Assembly: GCF_031457805.1 (NCBI RefSeq)
Contig: NZ_JAVDXI010000001.1
Location: 868,001 to 932,000 of the forward strand
Direction of reading: 5' to 3'
DNA: 64,000 nt
Source of the DNA: Caulobacter sp031457805
GTDB lineage: Bacteria > Pseudomonadota > Alphaproteobacteria > Caulobacterales > Caulobacteraceae
Made by a program: the position numbers and the translations under genes. The notes under the pieces were generated by a model. It was not told the DNA's origin and did no database searches. It worked only from the letters and a program-made list of their open reading frames with translations. Of the stretch, positions 33,263 through 41,948 are shown piece after piece. Positions within the stretch are counted from its first letter, which is position 1. Every line of letters starts with the position of its first letter.

Positions 33263-34858
33263 TCAGGCGACGCGTCGGACGCCGCTGCTTACGCTTCTCG
33301 CGATCTTAAAAAGACCCATGCGATCGCTGAGATCCTGCGCTTCTGATCGAAGCGCATGCGCCGCGGCCGTTGTCTCCTCCACCATGGCCGCGTTCTGCTG
33401 CACCACACGGTCCATCTCGCCAACGGTGGTGTTCACCTCCCGCAGGCTCTGGGCTTGATCGTTCGCGGAGCGAGCAATGGCGTTGACCTGGCTATCGATC
33501 TCGGCGACTCGCGCGACGATCCTCTGCAGCGCCTCTCGTGTCCGCGCCACGCGCTCAACCCCCGCCGAAACCTGGGCCGTCGAAGCGCTGATCAAGGTCT
33601 TGATCTCGCTGGCTGCGTCGGCGGACCGCTGAGCCAGCGCCCGGACTTCCTGGGCGACGACGGCGAAACCCCTCCCCGACTCGCCCGCACGCGCCGCTTC
33701 CACGCCGGCGTTCAACGCCAGGAGATTGGTCTGGAAGGCGATCTCGTCGATCACGCCGATGATCCGCCCGATCTGGCCGGACGAGGTCTCGATCTGAGTC
33801 ATGGCGTCGACCGCTTCGGTCACGACCGGGTCGGAACGTTCAGCCTCCTGGCGCGCGCCTTCGGCGGCGGCGTTGGCCTGGCGCGCATTCTCGGCGGTCT
33901 CGTTGACCGCGACGGTCACTTGGCCGAGGGCGGTGGCGGTCTGGACTAGGCTGGCGGCCTGCTGTTCGGTGCGACGGGCCAGTTCATCCGAGGCGCGGCT
34001 CATGTCGTTGACCCCGGCGCTCATGGTCGAAGCGCGCGTGGTCACATCGGCCATAGCCGCCTCCAGGCGTTCAAGCGCCTGATTGAAGTTGGCGCGAAGC
34101 CCCTCGTAGCGTTCGGCGAAGCTCTGGTTCAGACGCGAGGTCAGGTCACCATCGGCCAGTTTGGTGATCGCGGCGTCCAACTCTGCGACGACCAAGTTCT
34201 GCTCGGCTTCCATCGCGGCCTTAAGGGCGGCGCGTTCGGCGACGGATTGCTCGCGCGCATTGCGCTCGGCCAACACCGCTTCACGGGCCTCCTCAGCCTG
34301 TTCGGCCGCTCTCTCGGCGTTGTGGGTGCGCGCCGAAACCGTCGAGAACAGGCGCGAGACCCCTGCGGTCATCCAGATCAACGACCAGGCCGTGGCGGCC
34401 GTTACGCCGATTGCAAACGCCGTGGCCATCAGCCCCCCGCCACCGCCCAGCGCATGGGGCGCGATGAGTTCCGCAGCGCCATGGCATACCGCAACAGCGA
34501 GCGCCCCCGCGGCGATGATCCGCCACTCCCCATACGCCACCAGCAGGGCCAGCGCGGCCAGGAAGGCCATTCGCGCCTCTTCCTGCAGGGGGCTACCGCT
34601 GAACGCGAGGACGAAGAGCCCAACCTGGGCGACAAGAACAAGCGCCGAGACAAGCCGCTGAACAAAATGATCAGCTGCGAGCCGGTAGGCGACGAACGCC
34701 ACCAGCGCCAAAGCGGTCGCGACGCCCGCCAACGGGATGATCGGATTGCTCGCAACCAGGCTCGCGATCGGCGTCAACACCACCATCGCCGCATTGCAAG
34801 CCAGGACCAGCTTTCCGCCCGTGCGCCGCTGCGCTTCAATGCTATCGAACCCGATCAT
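33263..34858 (-). CDS. Methyl-accepting chemotaxis protein with multi-helix membrane N-terminus, 531 aa
   Basis: Residues about 15-170 hold roughly six membrane helices instead of a periplasmic ligand domain. A cytoplasmic signalling domain follows with the highly conserved hairpin tip EIAFQTNLLALNAGVEAARA and GRGFAVVAQEVRALAQRSA. A HAMP-like DGDLTSR-type stretch (LADGDLTSRLNQSF) links them. ATG 34858 has TAGGGG upstream; a TTG at 34882 opens a longer frame. No CheR/CheB tether pentapeptide is seen at the C-terminus. Sensing within the membrane, for example of energy state, is possible but not shown. Confidence 0.9.
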   Translation of the reverse strand: MIGFDSIEAQRRTGGKLVLACNAAMVVLTPIASLVASNPIIPLAGVATALALVAFVAYRLAADHFVQRLVSALVLVAQVGLFVLAFSGSPLQEEARMAFLAALALLVAYGEWRIIAAGALAVAVCHGAAELIAPHALGGGGGLMATAFAIGVTAATAWSLIWMTAGVSRLFSTVSARTHNAERAAEQAEEAREAVLAERNAREQSVAERAALKAAMEAEQNLVVAELDAAITKLADGDLTSRLNQSFAERYEGLRANFNQALERLEAAMADVTTRASTMSAGVNDMSRASDELARRTEQQAASLVQTATALGQVTVAVNETAENARQANAAAEGARQEAERSDPVVTEAVDAMTQIETSSGQIGRIIGVIDEIAFQTNLLALNAGVEAARAGESGRGFAVVAQEVRALAQRSADAASEIKTLISASTAQVSAGVERVARTREALQRIVARVAEIDSQVNAIARSANDQAQSLREVNTTVGEMDRVVQQNAAMVEETTAAAHALRSEAQDLSDRMGLFKIARSVSSGVRRVA

Positions 34859-35083
34859 GACCGCCCCTACAAACTCGGACAAGCATTCAATCTAGAGATT
34901 AACCGTCGGTGACTTCCGTGCGATCGCGCGCAGCTTGTCGCATACGCACGACTACCTAGTTTGATCTCGATTCCTGAGACGATCGCTTGAAGCCGCGTGT
35001 CCTCGAAACGCAACGGCTGGCCTTGACCGCAGGCGTCAGACTGCTGTCCTCTGTGAGTCCTCTTTCAAAATGGAGCATCCCAG

Positions 35084-35398
35084 ATGCGTTTCGCGACCGG
35101 CCTTGTCCTCGCCGCACTTCTGACCACGCCGGCCTTGGCTCAGAACGCATCGCCGCCGCCGGCGGCGGCGGCGGCGAGCGCCTTCTCCGCAGACACCCCG
35201 CTGCAGGCGGTGGTCGCCGATCCAGCCGCCAAGGCGGCCCTCGAAAAGACCTTGCCCACGCTCGCCAAGCATCCCGCTTTTGAGCAGTTCAAGTCGATGA
35301 GCCTGCGGGAGCTCCAAGCCTACGCCGAAGGCCAGATCACCAACGAGATGGTCGCCAAGGTCGACGCGGATCTCAAAGCGTTGTCCGCCAAGCCTTAG
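35084..35398 (+). CDS. Small secreted/periplasmic protein of unknown function, 104 aa
   Basis: A Sec signal peptide MRFATGLVLAALLTTPALA with AQN at the cleavage site is followed by a Pro/Ala-rich linker encoded by a run of GCC/GCG triplets (35155-35176). A helical domain follows (DPAAKAALEKTLPTLAKHPA, SLRELQAYAEGQITNEMV). The SD GGAG is well placed. No family was recognised with certainty. Confidence 0.75.
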   Translation: MRFATGLVLAALLTTPALAQNASPPPAAAAASAFSADTPLQAVVADPAAKAALEKTLPTLAKHPAFEQFKSMSLRELQAYAEGQITNEMVAKVDADLKALSAKP

Positions 35399-35434
35399 TC
35401 TGGACGAGAGCTCGCCATGCAGCGGGCTCTCTTG

Positions 35435-35475
35435 CGCCCCCAAGTCGCTCGCGTAGCAAAGCGAACTTGGGGGCG
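35435..35475. terminator. Hairpin downstream of the small secreted protein
   Basis: Arms CGCCCCCAAGT (35435-35445) and ACTTGGGGGCG (35465-35475), 11 bp, with extra inner pairing. There is no T run. It marks the end of the preceding gene and the start of the aroG leader region. Confidence 0.5.
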
Positions 35476-35511
35476 TGACATCTGGCAATCTTGTGTCTAG
35501 GCTTCAACCTG

Positions 35512-35595
35512 ATGACCCTCGCCGCCTGCCAACAGCAGTTTTGGTATTTTAGCTATCCGACGCCTCTGGCGCCGGGAGGGGATCGTTTGGCCTGA
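35512..35595 (+). CDS. Aromatic-codon leader peptide of the aroG attenuator, 27 aa
   Basis: A short frame ATG to TGA whose codons 10-15 read Phe-Trp-Tyr-Phe-Ser-Tyr (35539-35556), five aromatic codons in six. It lies upstream of the DAHP synthase gene and is followed by alternative RNA pairings and an intrinsic terminator before aroG. This is the classic layout of ribosome-stalling attenuation: low charged Phe/Trp/Tyr tRNA stalls the ribosome and frees an antiterminator. The SD is weak (TAGG about 10 nt upstream). Confidence 0.75.
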   Translation: MTLAACQQQFWYFSYPTPLAPGGDRLA

Positions 35596-35652
35596 GATCA
35601 GGCCCATCGAATATCTTCACCAGCCGCCAGGGGTCTCCCGGGCGGCTTTTTT
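35563..35652 (+). promoter_or_regulatory. Transcription attenuator of aroG: antiterminator and intrinsic terminator
   Basis: Terminator: AGCCGCC (35622-35628) pairs with GGCGGCT (35641-35647), with three more pairs beyond one mismatch, followed by six T (35647-35652). Antiterminator: CCTCTGGCG (35563-35571) can pair with CGCCAGGGG (35625-35633), 9 bp with one G-U, which removes the left arm of the terminator. The 5' antiterminator strand starts 6 nt after the last Tyr codon, so a stalled ribosome would leave it mostly free and a moving one would mask it. A small hairpin GGCCTGAGATCAGGCC sits at the leader stop codon. Confidence 0.75.
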
Positions 35653-35690
35653 GATGGCCGCCGGACCTCCCAGTTTCCGGAGTCGCGCCA

Positions 35691-36782
35691 ATGCCTTCCA
35701 CCGCCCACCTCGTCACTCTCCCCGTTCCCACCGATGACCTGCGGATCGAAAAGCTCCAGACCTTGAGTCCACCGGCTCAGGTTATCGGGGAGGCGCCCGC
35801 CACCTCGTCGGTGGCCGAGATCGTCGGAGGGGCGCGACAGGCGGTTCACCAAATCCTGCACGGCAACGACGACCGGCTCGTCGTGGTCATAGGTCCTTGC
35901 TCGATCCATGATCCCAAGGCGGCGATCGATTACGCCCGCCGCCTGGCCGCCGAGCGCGAGCGGCACGCGGGCGAGTTGGAAGTGATCATGCGTGTCTATT
36001 TCGAGAAGCCGCGTACGACCGTGGGCTGGAAGGGCCTCATCAACGATCCCGGCCTGGATGGCGGTTTCCGGATCAATGAGGGCCTGCGTCTCGCGCGTCG
36101 GGTTCTTCTGGACGTCAGCGCGCAAGGTCTGCCCGCCGCCTGCGAGTTCCTGGACGTCACCACCCCACAGTACATCGCCGACCTCGTCGCCTGGGGCGCG
36201 ATCGGCGCCCGCACCACGGAGAGCCAGATCCACCGCGAGCTGGCGTCCGGCCTTTCGTGCCCGGTCGGCTTCAAGAACGGCACCAATGGCGATGTGAAGA
36301 TCGCGGTCGACGCCGTCATGGCCGCGTCCCAACCGCACCACTTCCTGGCGGTCACCAAGGAGGGCCGCGCGGCGATCGCCACGACAACCGGGAATGGCGA
36401 CTGCCACCTGGTTCTGCGTGGCGGCAAGACCCCGAACTACGACGCCGCCAGCGTCGCCGCCGCCGCCGAAGTGCTGGCCAAGGCCGGGTTGCCACAGCGC
36501 ATCATGGTTGACGTCAGCCACGCCAACAGCGGCAAGAACCATGAGAACCAACCCGCCGTGGTCGCCGAGGTCTGCGCCCAGATCGCGACCGGCGCTTCGC
36601 CGATCATGGGCGTGATGATCGAGAGCAATCTGGTCGCGGGTCGTCAGGATATCCTTCCCGGGCTGCCCCTGACCTATGGTCAGTCGGTCACAGACGCCTG
36701 CGTCGACTGGGACACCTCGGTGCGCCTCCTGGATGACCTGGCCCAAGCGGTGCGCGCTGGCCGGCTGGCCCGCGGCGCTTAG
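35691..36782 (+). CDS. aroG: 3-deoxy-D-arabino-heptulosonate-7-phosphate (DAHP) synthase, class I, 363 aa
   Basis: First step of the shikimate pathway, joining PEP and erythrose 4-phosphate. Class I landmarks: VVIGPCSIHDPKAAIDYARR, VYFEKPRTTVGWKGLINDP, GARTTESQIHRELASGLS, GFKNGTNGD and VDVSHANSGK. Length is close to the AroF/G/H enzymes (about 350). GGAG lies 8 nt before the ATG. Expression is apparently controlled by the attenuator just upstream. Which aromatic amino acid inhibits the enzyme cannot be told. Confidence 0.95.
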   Translation: MPSTAHLVTLPVPTDDLRIEKLQTLSPPAQVIGEAPATSSVAEIVGGARQAVHQILHGNDDRLVVVIGPCSIHDPKAAIDYARRLAAERERHAGELEVIMRVYFEKPRTTVGWKGLINDPGLDGGFRINEGLRLARRVLLDVSAQGLPAACEFLDVTTPQYIADLVAWGAIGARTTESQIHRELASGLSCPVGFKNGTNGDVKIAVDAVMAASQPHHFLAVTKEGRAAIATTTGNGDCHLVLRGGKTPNYDAASVAAAAEVLAKAGLPQRIMVDVSHANSGKNHENQPAVVAEVCAQIATGASPIMGVMIESNLVAGRQDILPGLPLTYGQSVTDACVDWDTSVRLLDDLAQAVRAGRLARGA

Positions 36783-36791
36783 GGCTCATAA

Positions 36792-36822
36792 GCCCCCGAC
36801 GGAATAGCGTCGGGGGCGTTTC
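36792..36822 (+). terminator. Intrinsic terminator of aroG
   Basis: 9-bp perfect stem GCCCCCGAC / GTCGGGGGC (36792-36800, 36809-36817) followed by GTTTC, 9 bp after the stop codon. Confidence 0.75.
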
Positions 36823-36924
36823 AGGACGCTGGACAAGTCCGCGCTGTCGCGCCGAACGCCCCTTCAAACATGCGTTTGGCGCGCTACAGTGAGTCAAAGC
36901 AAAGACATACGGGAGGCGGGGTCC

Positions 36925-38103
36925 ATGGCTCACTACGGCGACTACCAGAATGAGATCTATGGGGCCGGCCTGCAGGGCGTCCGCCCCAAATGGCCGGTCG
37001 ACTTTAAAACCCTGGAGGCGCGCGCCACCGCCGCTATGTCGCCCGATCTGCTGAGCTATGTCCAAGGTGGCTGTGGCGATGAGTTCACCCAGAGACGCAA
37101 CGCCGAGGCGTTCCACGACTGGGGGGTCGTGCCGCGTATGATGGTGGATGCGTCAAAGCGCGACCTGTCGATCGAGCTCTTCGGCCTCAAGCTGCCGACT
37201 CCGCTGTTCATGAGCCCTATCGGGGTGATTGGCATGTGCGCCCAGGACGGTCATGGAGACATCGCCACTGCGGTGGCCGCCCAGCGAACGGGAGTTCCCG
37301 TCATGGCCTCAACCTTGGCCAATGACCCGATCGAGGCGGTCGGCGCGGCGCTCGGCGACGGAGTGGGCTTTTTTCAGCTCTACACGCCCAAGGACCAGGA
37401 GCTGGCCGAAAGCCTCATCCGACGCGCCGAGACGGCCGGATTCAAGGCTCTGGTGGTGACCCTCGACACCTGGGTGACCGGCTGGCGGCCGCGCGATCTC
37501 AACGACGCGAACTTCCCGCAACTGCGCGGCCATGTCCTGCAGAACTACTTCACTGATCCGCGTTTCCTGCGCCTCTTGGGTAGGCCGGTCGCCGAAGACC
37601 CGGCCACAGCGATCCGCACCTGGGGCGGCCTGTTCGGCAAGACTCTGACCTGGGAGGATCTGCCCTGGTTGAGGTCCGTCACGAAACTGCCGATCGTGCT
37701 GAAGGGCATCTGTCACCCAGACGATGCGCGTCGCGCCGTCGACCTTGGGGTGGATGGCGTCTTTTGCTCGAACCACGGTGGTCGCCAGGCCAACGGAGGG
37801 ATCGCCGCGATCGATCTCTTGGAAGACGTCGTCGCGGCCAGTGGGGACACGCCGGTCTTGTTCGACTCAGGGATCAGATCCGGCTCAGACGCGGCCAAGG
37901 CGCTGGCGATGGGCGCGCGCGCGGTTGGGATTGGCCGCCCCTACGCGTACGGCCTTTCGGTCGGCGGTGTCGACGGCGTCGCTCACGTCCTGAAATGCAT
38001 CCTCGCCGAGCTCGACCTGCTGATGGCCGTGGACGGCTTCCCAACGATCGCCGCGCTCCGCGAGGCGGGAGTACGGCCGGTCCGTAAAGCCGGCGCGGTG
38101 TAG
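36925..38103 (+). CDS. FMN-dependent alpha-hydroxy-acid oxidase/dehydrogenase (lactate 2-monooxygenase-like), 392 aa
   Basis: TIM-barrel flavoenzyme oxidising L-2-hydroxy acids such as lactate. Family features: the segment YVQGGCGDEFTQRRNAEAF near the N-terminus, FQLYTPKDQELAESLIRRAE, IVLKGICHPDDARRA with the flavin Lys, and CSNHGGRQANGG with the catalytic His and substrate Arg. The ATG at 36925 sits 8 nt after GGGAGG, so the longer GTG-start frame at 36889 was rejected. GGRQANGG resembles lactate 2-monooxygenase more than LldD; the substrate is not certain. Confidence 0.85.
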   Translation: MAHYGDYQNEIYGAGLQGVRPKWPVDFKTLEARATAAMSPDLLSYVQGGCGDEFTQRRNAEAFHDWGVVPRMMVDASKRDLSIELFGLKLPTPLFMSPIGVIGMCAQDGHGDIATAVAAQRTGVPVMASTLANDPIEAVGAALGDGVGFFQLYTPKDQELAESLIRRAETAGFKALVVTLDTWVTGWRPRDLNDANFPQLRGHVLQNYFTDPRFLRLLGRPVAEDPATAIRTWGGLFGKTLTWEDLPWLRSVTKLPIVLKGICHPDDARRAVDLGVDGVFCSNHGGRQANGGIAAIDLLEDVVAASGDTPVLFDSGIRSGSDAAKALAMGARAVGIGRPYAYGLSVGGVDGVAHVLKCILAELDLLMAVDGFPTIAALREAGVRPVRKAGAV

Positions 38104-38156
38104 GCGGAACGGCTAATCCGCAAATCCGCCCGGACGGCAGCCTGCGCCGGCCTTGC

Positions 38157-39674
38157 CTACTTCGTGACGATGAAGATCGGGTTGGCGTAGAACCACAGGT
38201 CTGACCAGGGATCCTCCCCCAGAGGATCCGGCAGCGGCTCACCTTCTGCGCCGTTCGTCCCGCGCACGCGGATGTAGGTCGGGCCGCGAACGTTTTTGAG
38301 CACATGGACCATCGACAGCGTCTCGCCTTCGCGCGCCCAAGACGACGGCGGGAAGGCGCGCACGACGCGCGTGGTGGGGTTGGCGTCCAGCGCGCGGTCA
38401 CTCGCGGGGCCCACGATATCGCCTTGGATCAGGTCGATGCGTGCGACGCTGGGCGAGAAGCCGCCAAAGTTCTTGCCTGCAGGGTCACGCACGCGGATCA
38501 CGACCGTGACATCCGAGCCGGCCGGGACCTCCAGACGGCCGCCGATATCGGCCTTGGCGCCGGCGGCAGTGGCGGTGACGTCAACTTCCGAGACCAGATC
38601 GCCCAACGTCACGAAGATGCGGCCAGTGCGCAGACCATCCAGGACGTCGTCGTACGTGCGTGCGGCCTTCACATAGGTCTTGGAATACTCGCCAGGCCAG
38701 AAGTCCTCGCCGCCGTCCGTGTAGTGGCGGTGGGAGTCCGAGGTCGAGGTGACCCACCAGCGACGCCCCTCGCCCAGCATGGCGTCCCAGAAGCCGCCCA
38801 GCTTGGCGGTCATCTGGTCAAATCCCCCCATGGTCGGCGCGCGCCCGTAGCCGCCACGATCGCCTTGCGGCTTCGGCGAGCCGTCCGGCTTGAGGCTCGA
38901 CGCTTGGTGACCTGGCGCGCCTTCCATGCCGACGGCGACGTCGGGGGCGGTGTCGTTCCAGTTGCGCAGCTCGGCGGGGGACACCAACCCATACTGGCCC
39001 ACGCCCGTAGCCGACCTCGACGGATGGTTGGCGATCACGATCGGGGGATCGGCCAAGGCTTTCATGTGCCTCAAGGCCTCCAGCATGAAGGCCTCCTGAT
39101 TGCGCGCCGGATCGGCCGGCCAAGGCTCACGCCGATTGTAGCGACTTTCAATGCCAAACAACGCGTCCCGTTCACCCGCCGAATGCGGGAGGATCACGCT
39201 GGAATGCTCAGCGGCGGGCGTATCGAGCTCCATACCCCAGAACTGCAGGACGCTCGGCGTCTCGACGCGCGCACGTAGCAATTCGGGATAGGCTTCATCG
39301 CGGTTCAGTTTCGAATGGTTCGGGCCGCCGTGATCAGTGGCGACCATCCACGCCAGGCCATGCCTGGCGGCCATCCGGGCGTTGACGGTGATCGGATTCA
39401 CCGCGTCGCCCGCCTTGACCAGGATCGGAGGCTGCGACGGATCGGCGCCAGGCTTCAAGGAGACGCTGAACCAGCTATGCACGTGATGATCGCCCGCCAG
39501 CCACCGGCGCTCGGAGGCCTTGACCGGCGGTGATTTCCGGTGGGCCGGGGCGACGGGCTGAACCGCGTGTCCAGGATGGGCGAAGGCGGTCGTCGTCATG
39601 ACGTCCGCAAAAAGCGCCATCACCACCGCAGCGCCCAAAAGGCCTTGGCGCGTCTTACAAGAAATCATCGGCAT
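38157..39674 (-). CDS. CehA/McbA-type PHP-domain metallohydrolase, secreted, 505 aa
   Basis: The signal peptide core is GLLGAAVVMALFADVMT, then FAHPGH. The PHP metal site is readable: GDHHVHSWFSV, VATDHGGPNHSKL, the Glu of FWGMELDTP, VIANHPSRS, and the terminal STSDSHRHYTDGG. The family includes carbaryl hydrolase CehA and related amidohydrolase-like phosphoesterases. Natural substrates are mostly unknown, so no specific reaction is claimed. The SD AGGACG precedes the ATG. It stands alone on the minus strand. Confidence 0.75.
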   Translation of the reverse strand: MPMISCKTRQGLLGAAVVMALFADVMTTTAFAHPGHAVQPVAPAHRKSPPVKASERRWLAGDHHVHSWFSVSLKPGADPSQPPILVKAGDAVNPITVNARMAARHGLAWMVATDHGGPNHSKLNRDEAYPELLRARVETPSVLQFWGMELDTPAAEHSSVILPHSAGERDALFGIESRYNRREPWPADPARNQEAFMLEALRHMKALADPPIVIANHPSRSATGVGQYGLVSPAELRNWNDTAPDVAVGMEGAPGHQASSLKPDGSPKPQGDRGGYGRAPTMGGFDQMTAKLGGFWDAMLGEGRRWWVTSTSDSHRHYTDGGEDFWPGEYSKTYVKAARTYDDVLDGLRTGRIFVTLGDLVSEVDVTATAAGAKADIGGRLEVPAGSDVTVVIRVRDPAGKNFGGFSPSVARIDLIQGDIVGPASDRALDANPTTRVVRAFPPSSWAREGETLSMVHVLKNVRGPTYIRVRGTNGAEGEPLPDPLGEDPWSDLWFYANPIFIVTK

Positions 39675-39924
39675 GGCGGCGTCCTAGCCTGCGGTTGTGA
39701 CAGTTTCACCGTCGATGAATAGCAGCCCAGCCCGGGGCCGTCTGGCCAAGAGCCCTCTGAACACACGCCGGACCTCGACGCGAACACGGCCCATCGGTGC
39801 GCCCGGCCGGACTCATCGAACTGGATTGCGTCGACTTTCCGCGTCGTGGAATGTGATCAGATAACAAGAACCAAGTCGGGAGGCCGCCATCAGCCAGGGC
39901 GATAGAAAAGGCGACCTTGCGCCG

Positions 39925-41265
39925 ATGAGCACATGGCGACTCGCCGCCTTTGCGCTGCCGTGTGTTCCGGTCGCTGCAATGCTGATGCCTGTGGTCGTCT
40001 ATCTGCCAAACTACTACGCCACAGACCTCGGCGTAGACCTTGGCGACATTGGTCTTGCCTTCGCGATCGTTCGACTTTTCGATCTGTGGCTGGATCCGAC
40101 CCTTGGGTTCGCGATCGACAAGACAAATACTCGTTTTGGCCGTTTCAGGCCTTGGCTGCTGACCGGACTACCGATCGCCGTGCTCGCGGTCTGGATGTTG
40201 TTCATGGCGCGGCCGGGCGTCGGCGGCGGCTATATTCTCCTCTGGCTGATCATGGGATTTCTGGGACAATCCATGGCGTCCATGGCGCATGTCGCTTGGG
40301 CCGCGCGCATCGCCCCGGAGTATAGCCAAAGAACGCGGCTGTTTGGCTGGTGGCAGGCGTTCACGGTGCTGGGCACGCTGATCGTGCTGACGATGCCGCC
40401 GTTGATGAAGAGCGTCTTTGGACTCGACTACGCCGCTGGCGTTCGCGCGATGGGCTGGTTCGTGGTGTTGGCCCTGCCGGCCGCCATTCTTGTCGCTCTT
40501 ATCGCCGTCCACGAGCCTTTCACCCCGCCGAACGCCAACACCTCAGATTGGCGGCAGTACGTCACGCTCCTGCGTCGCCCTTCTGTCTTGCGTCTGCTTG
40601 GAGCGGATATCTTGATCGGTACGGGCCCCGTCATTGCGGGCACGCTGTTCTTCTTCTTTTTCGAAGCCGTTCGAGGCTGGGACCGTTCTGAAGCCGGCCT
40701 GCTCTTACTGCTCTATTTCGTCGGGGCTCTCGCCGGCGCGCCGCTCTGGTCCCGGTTGGGTCGCACGTTCGGCAAGCATCGCGCTTTGACCATCGCCGCG
40801 ATCGCCTATTCGATCGCGCAGGCAGCAGTGTTGATCGCTCCGCACGGCTTGGCCTGGGCGATCGTCACCATGACGCTGGCCGGTCTTCCGTACAGCGCGG
40901 GCCCGATCCTTCTTCGGGCGATGATGGCGGATCTGGGGGACGAAGAGCGCTTGCACAGCGGGGTCGACCGCAGCGGCCTGCTTTTTGGCCTGCTCAGCGG
41001 CTCCGTTAAAATCGGGTCCGCTTTCGCGGTCTTCGCGGCGGTGACCGCGATCGAAGCCATGGGCTTCCGGGCCGATCTCGGGGCCAACAATGATCCGACC
41101 GCCCTAGCCGCGTTATCGAGCGCCTTCTCCTTGGCGCCGGCATTGCTGGGACTTGCAGGGGCGGCGCTGATCTTTGGCCACAGAATGGACAAGGCCGCAC
41201 ACGACGCCATTCGTCAGCAATTGGCCGCCCGCGACGCCGCACCGAACACTAGAACAACGGCTTGA
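39925..41265 (+). CDS. MFS transporter of the GPH (glycoside-pentoside-hexuronide) type, 446 aa
   Basis: Twelve hydrophobic segments and the GPH-like pattern: LPNYYATDLGVDLGDIG at the first loop, then RLFDLWLDPTLGFAIDKTNT followed by RFGRFRPWLLTGLP, typical of melibiose-type cation symporters. Probable import of a sugar or sugar acid. The strong SD GGGAGG (39878-39883) is 41 nt before ATG 39925 but only 5 nt before an in-frame ATC (39889), so the true start may be non-canonical and 12 residues earlier. The neighbours do not reveal a substrate. Confidence 0.85.
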   Translation: MSTWRLAAFALPCVPVAAMLMPVVVYLPNYYATDLGVDLGDIGLAFAIVRLFDLWLDPTLGFAIDKTNTRFGRFRPWLLTGLPIAVLAVWMLFMARPGVGGGYILLWLIMGFLGQSMASMAHVAWAARIAPEYSQRTRLFGWWQAFTVLGTLIVLTMPPLMKSVFGLDYAAGVRAMGWFVVLALPAAILVALIAVHEPFTPPNANTSDWRQYVTLLRRPSVLRLLGADILIGTGPVIAGTLFFFFFEAVRGWDRSEAGLLLLLYFVGALAGAPLWSRLGRTFGKHRALTIAAIAYSIAQAAVLIAPHGLAWAIVTMTLAGLPYSAGPILLRAMMADLGDEERLHSGVDRSGLLFGLLSGSVKIGSAFAVFAAVTAIEAMGFRADLGANNDPTALAALSSAFSLAPALLGLAGAALIFGHRMDKAAHDAIRQQLAARDAAPNTRTTA

Positions 41266-41370
41266 GCACGGGACGGAAGGCGCCGCATGCCGCCTTCGAC
41301 CAAGCGCCCAGTCGAACGCAATGGCCTCCCAGGCAATCGCGACACCGGCTTGCATGCCTATTGTCTGGTC

Positions 41371-41447
41371 TGGCGCGCCCTGCAGGATTCGAACCTGCGA
41401 CCGTTCGCTTAGAAGGCGAATGCTCTATCCAACTGAGCTAAGGGCGC
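41371..41447 (-). tRNA. tRNA-Arg (TCT)
   Basis: 77-nt cloverleaf including encoded CCA. Acceptor GCGCCCT pairs with AGGGCGC. The anticodon loop CTTCTAA between TTCGC and GCGAA gives anticodon TCT. T-arm GGTTCGAATCC is canonical. Confidence 0.95.
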
Positions 41448-41475
41448 GCGCTCGCCGGCTCGGGACGCGGCAGTC

Positions 41476-41781
41476 CTAGTGAGTCCAGGGCTGCTTGCGG
41501 TTCGCCGCGAAATTGTCGGCGTAGGCCTTCAAAATGCGCTTCGGAGTCTTGGGTTCGAAGAGCTGGAAGGCGATCTCATAGCGCTGAGCATAGGCGATGG
41601 CCTCGTCGCGCGTTTCGAAGGTCAGGCGGACCTGGCCGTTCATGTCGCTGGAGGTGGTCCACCCCATCAGCGGGTCGGGCTTGCGCGCGCTGGCCGGTTC
41701 GAACTCTAGCACCCAGTCCTTGGTCTTGGCCTTGCCGGACTGCATGGCGTTCTTGGCGGGGCGATAGATGCGGGCCAGCAT
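41476..41781 (-). CDS. NDUFS4-like ETC complex I subunit, 101 aa
   Basis: Alphaproteobacterial relative of the mitochondrial 18-kDa accessory subunit of NADH dehydrogenase. The pattern ARIYRPAKNAMQSGKAKTKD, then WVLEFEP, PLMGWTTSSDMNGQVRL and FETRDEAIAYAQRYEIAF is the family hallmark. It lies between two tRNA genes and has no nuo neighbours here. Normal length for bacterial members. Confidence 0.9.
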   Translation of the reverse strand: MLARIYRPAKNAMQSGKAKTKDWVLEFEPASARKPDPLMGWTTSSDMNGQVRLTFETRDEAIAYAQRYEIAFQLFEPKTPKRILKAYADNFAANRKQPWTH

Positions 41782-41807
41782 GGACCTCTCCCAAAGTGCC
41801 TTACCGA

Positions 41808-41884
41808 TGGTCGGAGCGGCAGGATTTGAACCTGCGACCCTCTGCTCCCAAAACAGATGCGCTACCAGGCTGCGCTACGCTCCG
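41808..41884 (-). tRNA. tRNA-Pro (TGG)
   Basis: 77-nt cloverleaf with encoded CCA. Acceptor CGGAGCG pairs with CGCTCCG. Anticodon stem TCTGT/GCAGA encloses TTTGGGA, giving TGG. The body resembles the tRNA-Pro(GGG) at 58843. Confidence 0.94.
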
Positions 41885-41948
41885 AAACATCGGCAGGCGG
41901 CTGCTCTACAGGGGTTCGGCGCGCGGATCAACAAAGGCTCGCACCTGT

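Noticed and set aside
35155..35176. GCC/GCG triplet run as a microsatellite
   Set aside because: It encodes a Pro/Ala linker after a signal peptide in frame; such runs are common in GC-rich coding sequence.
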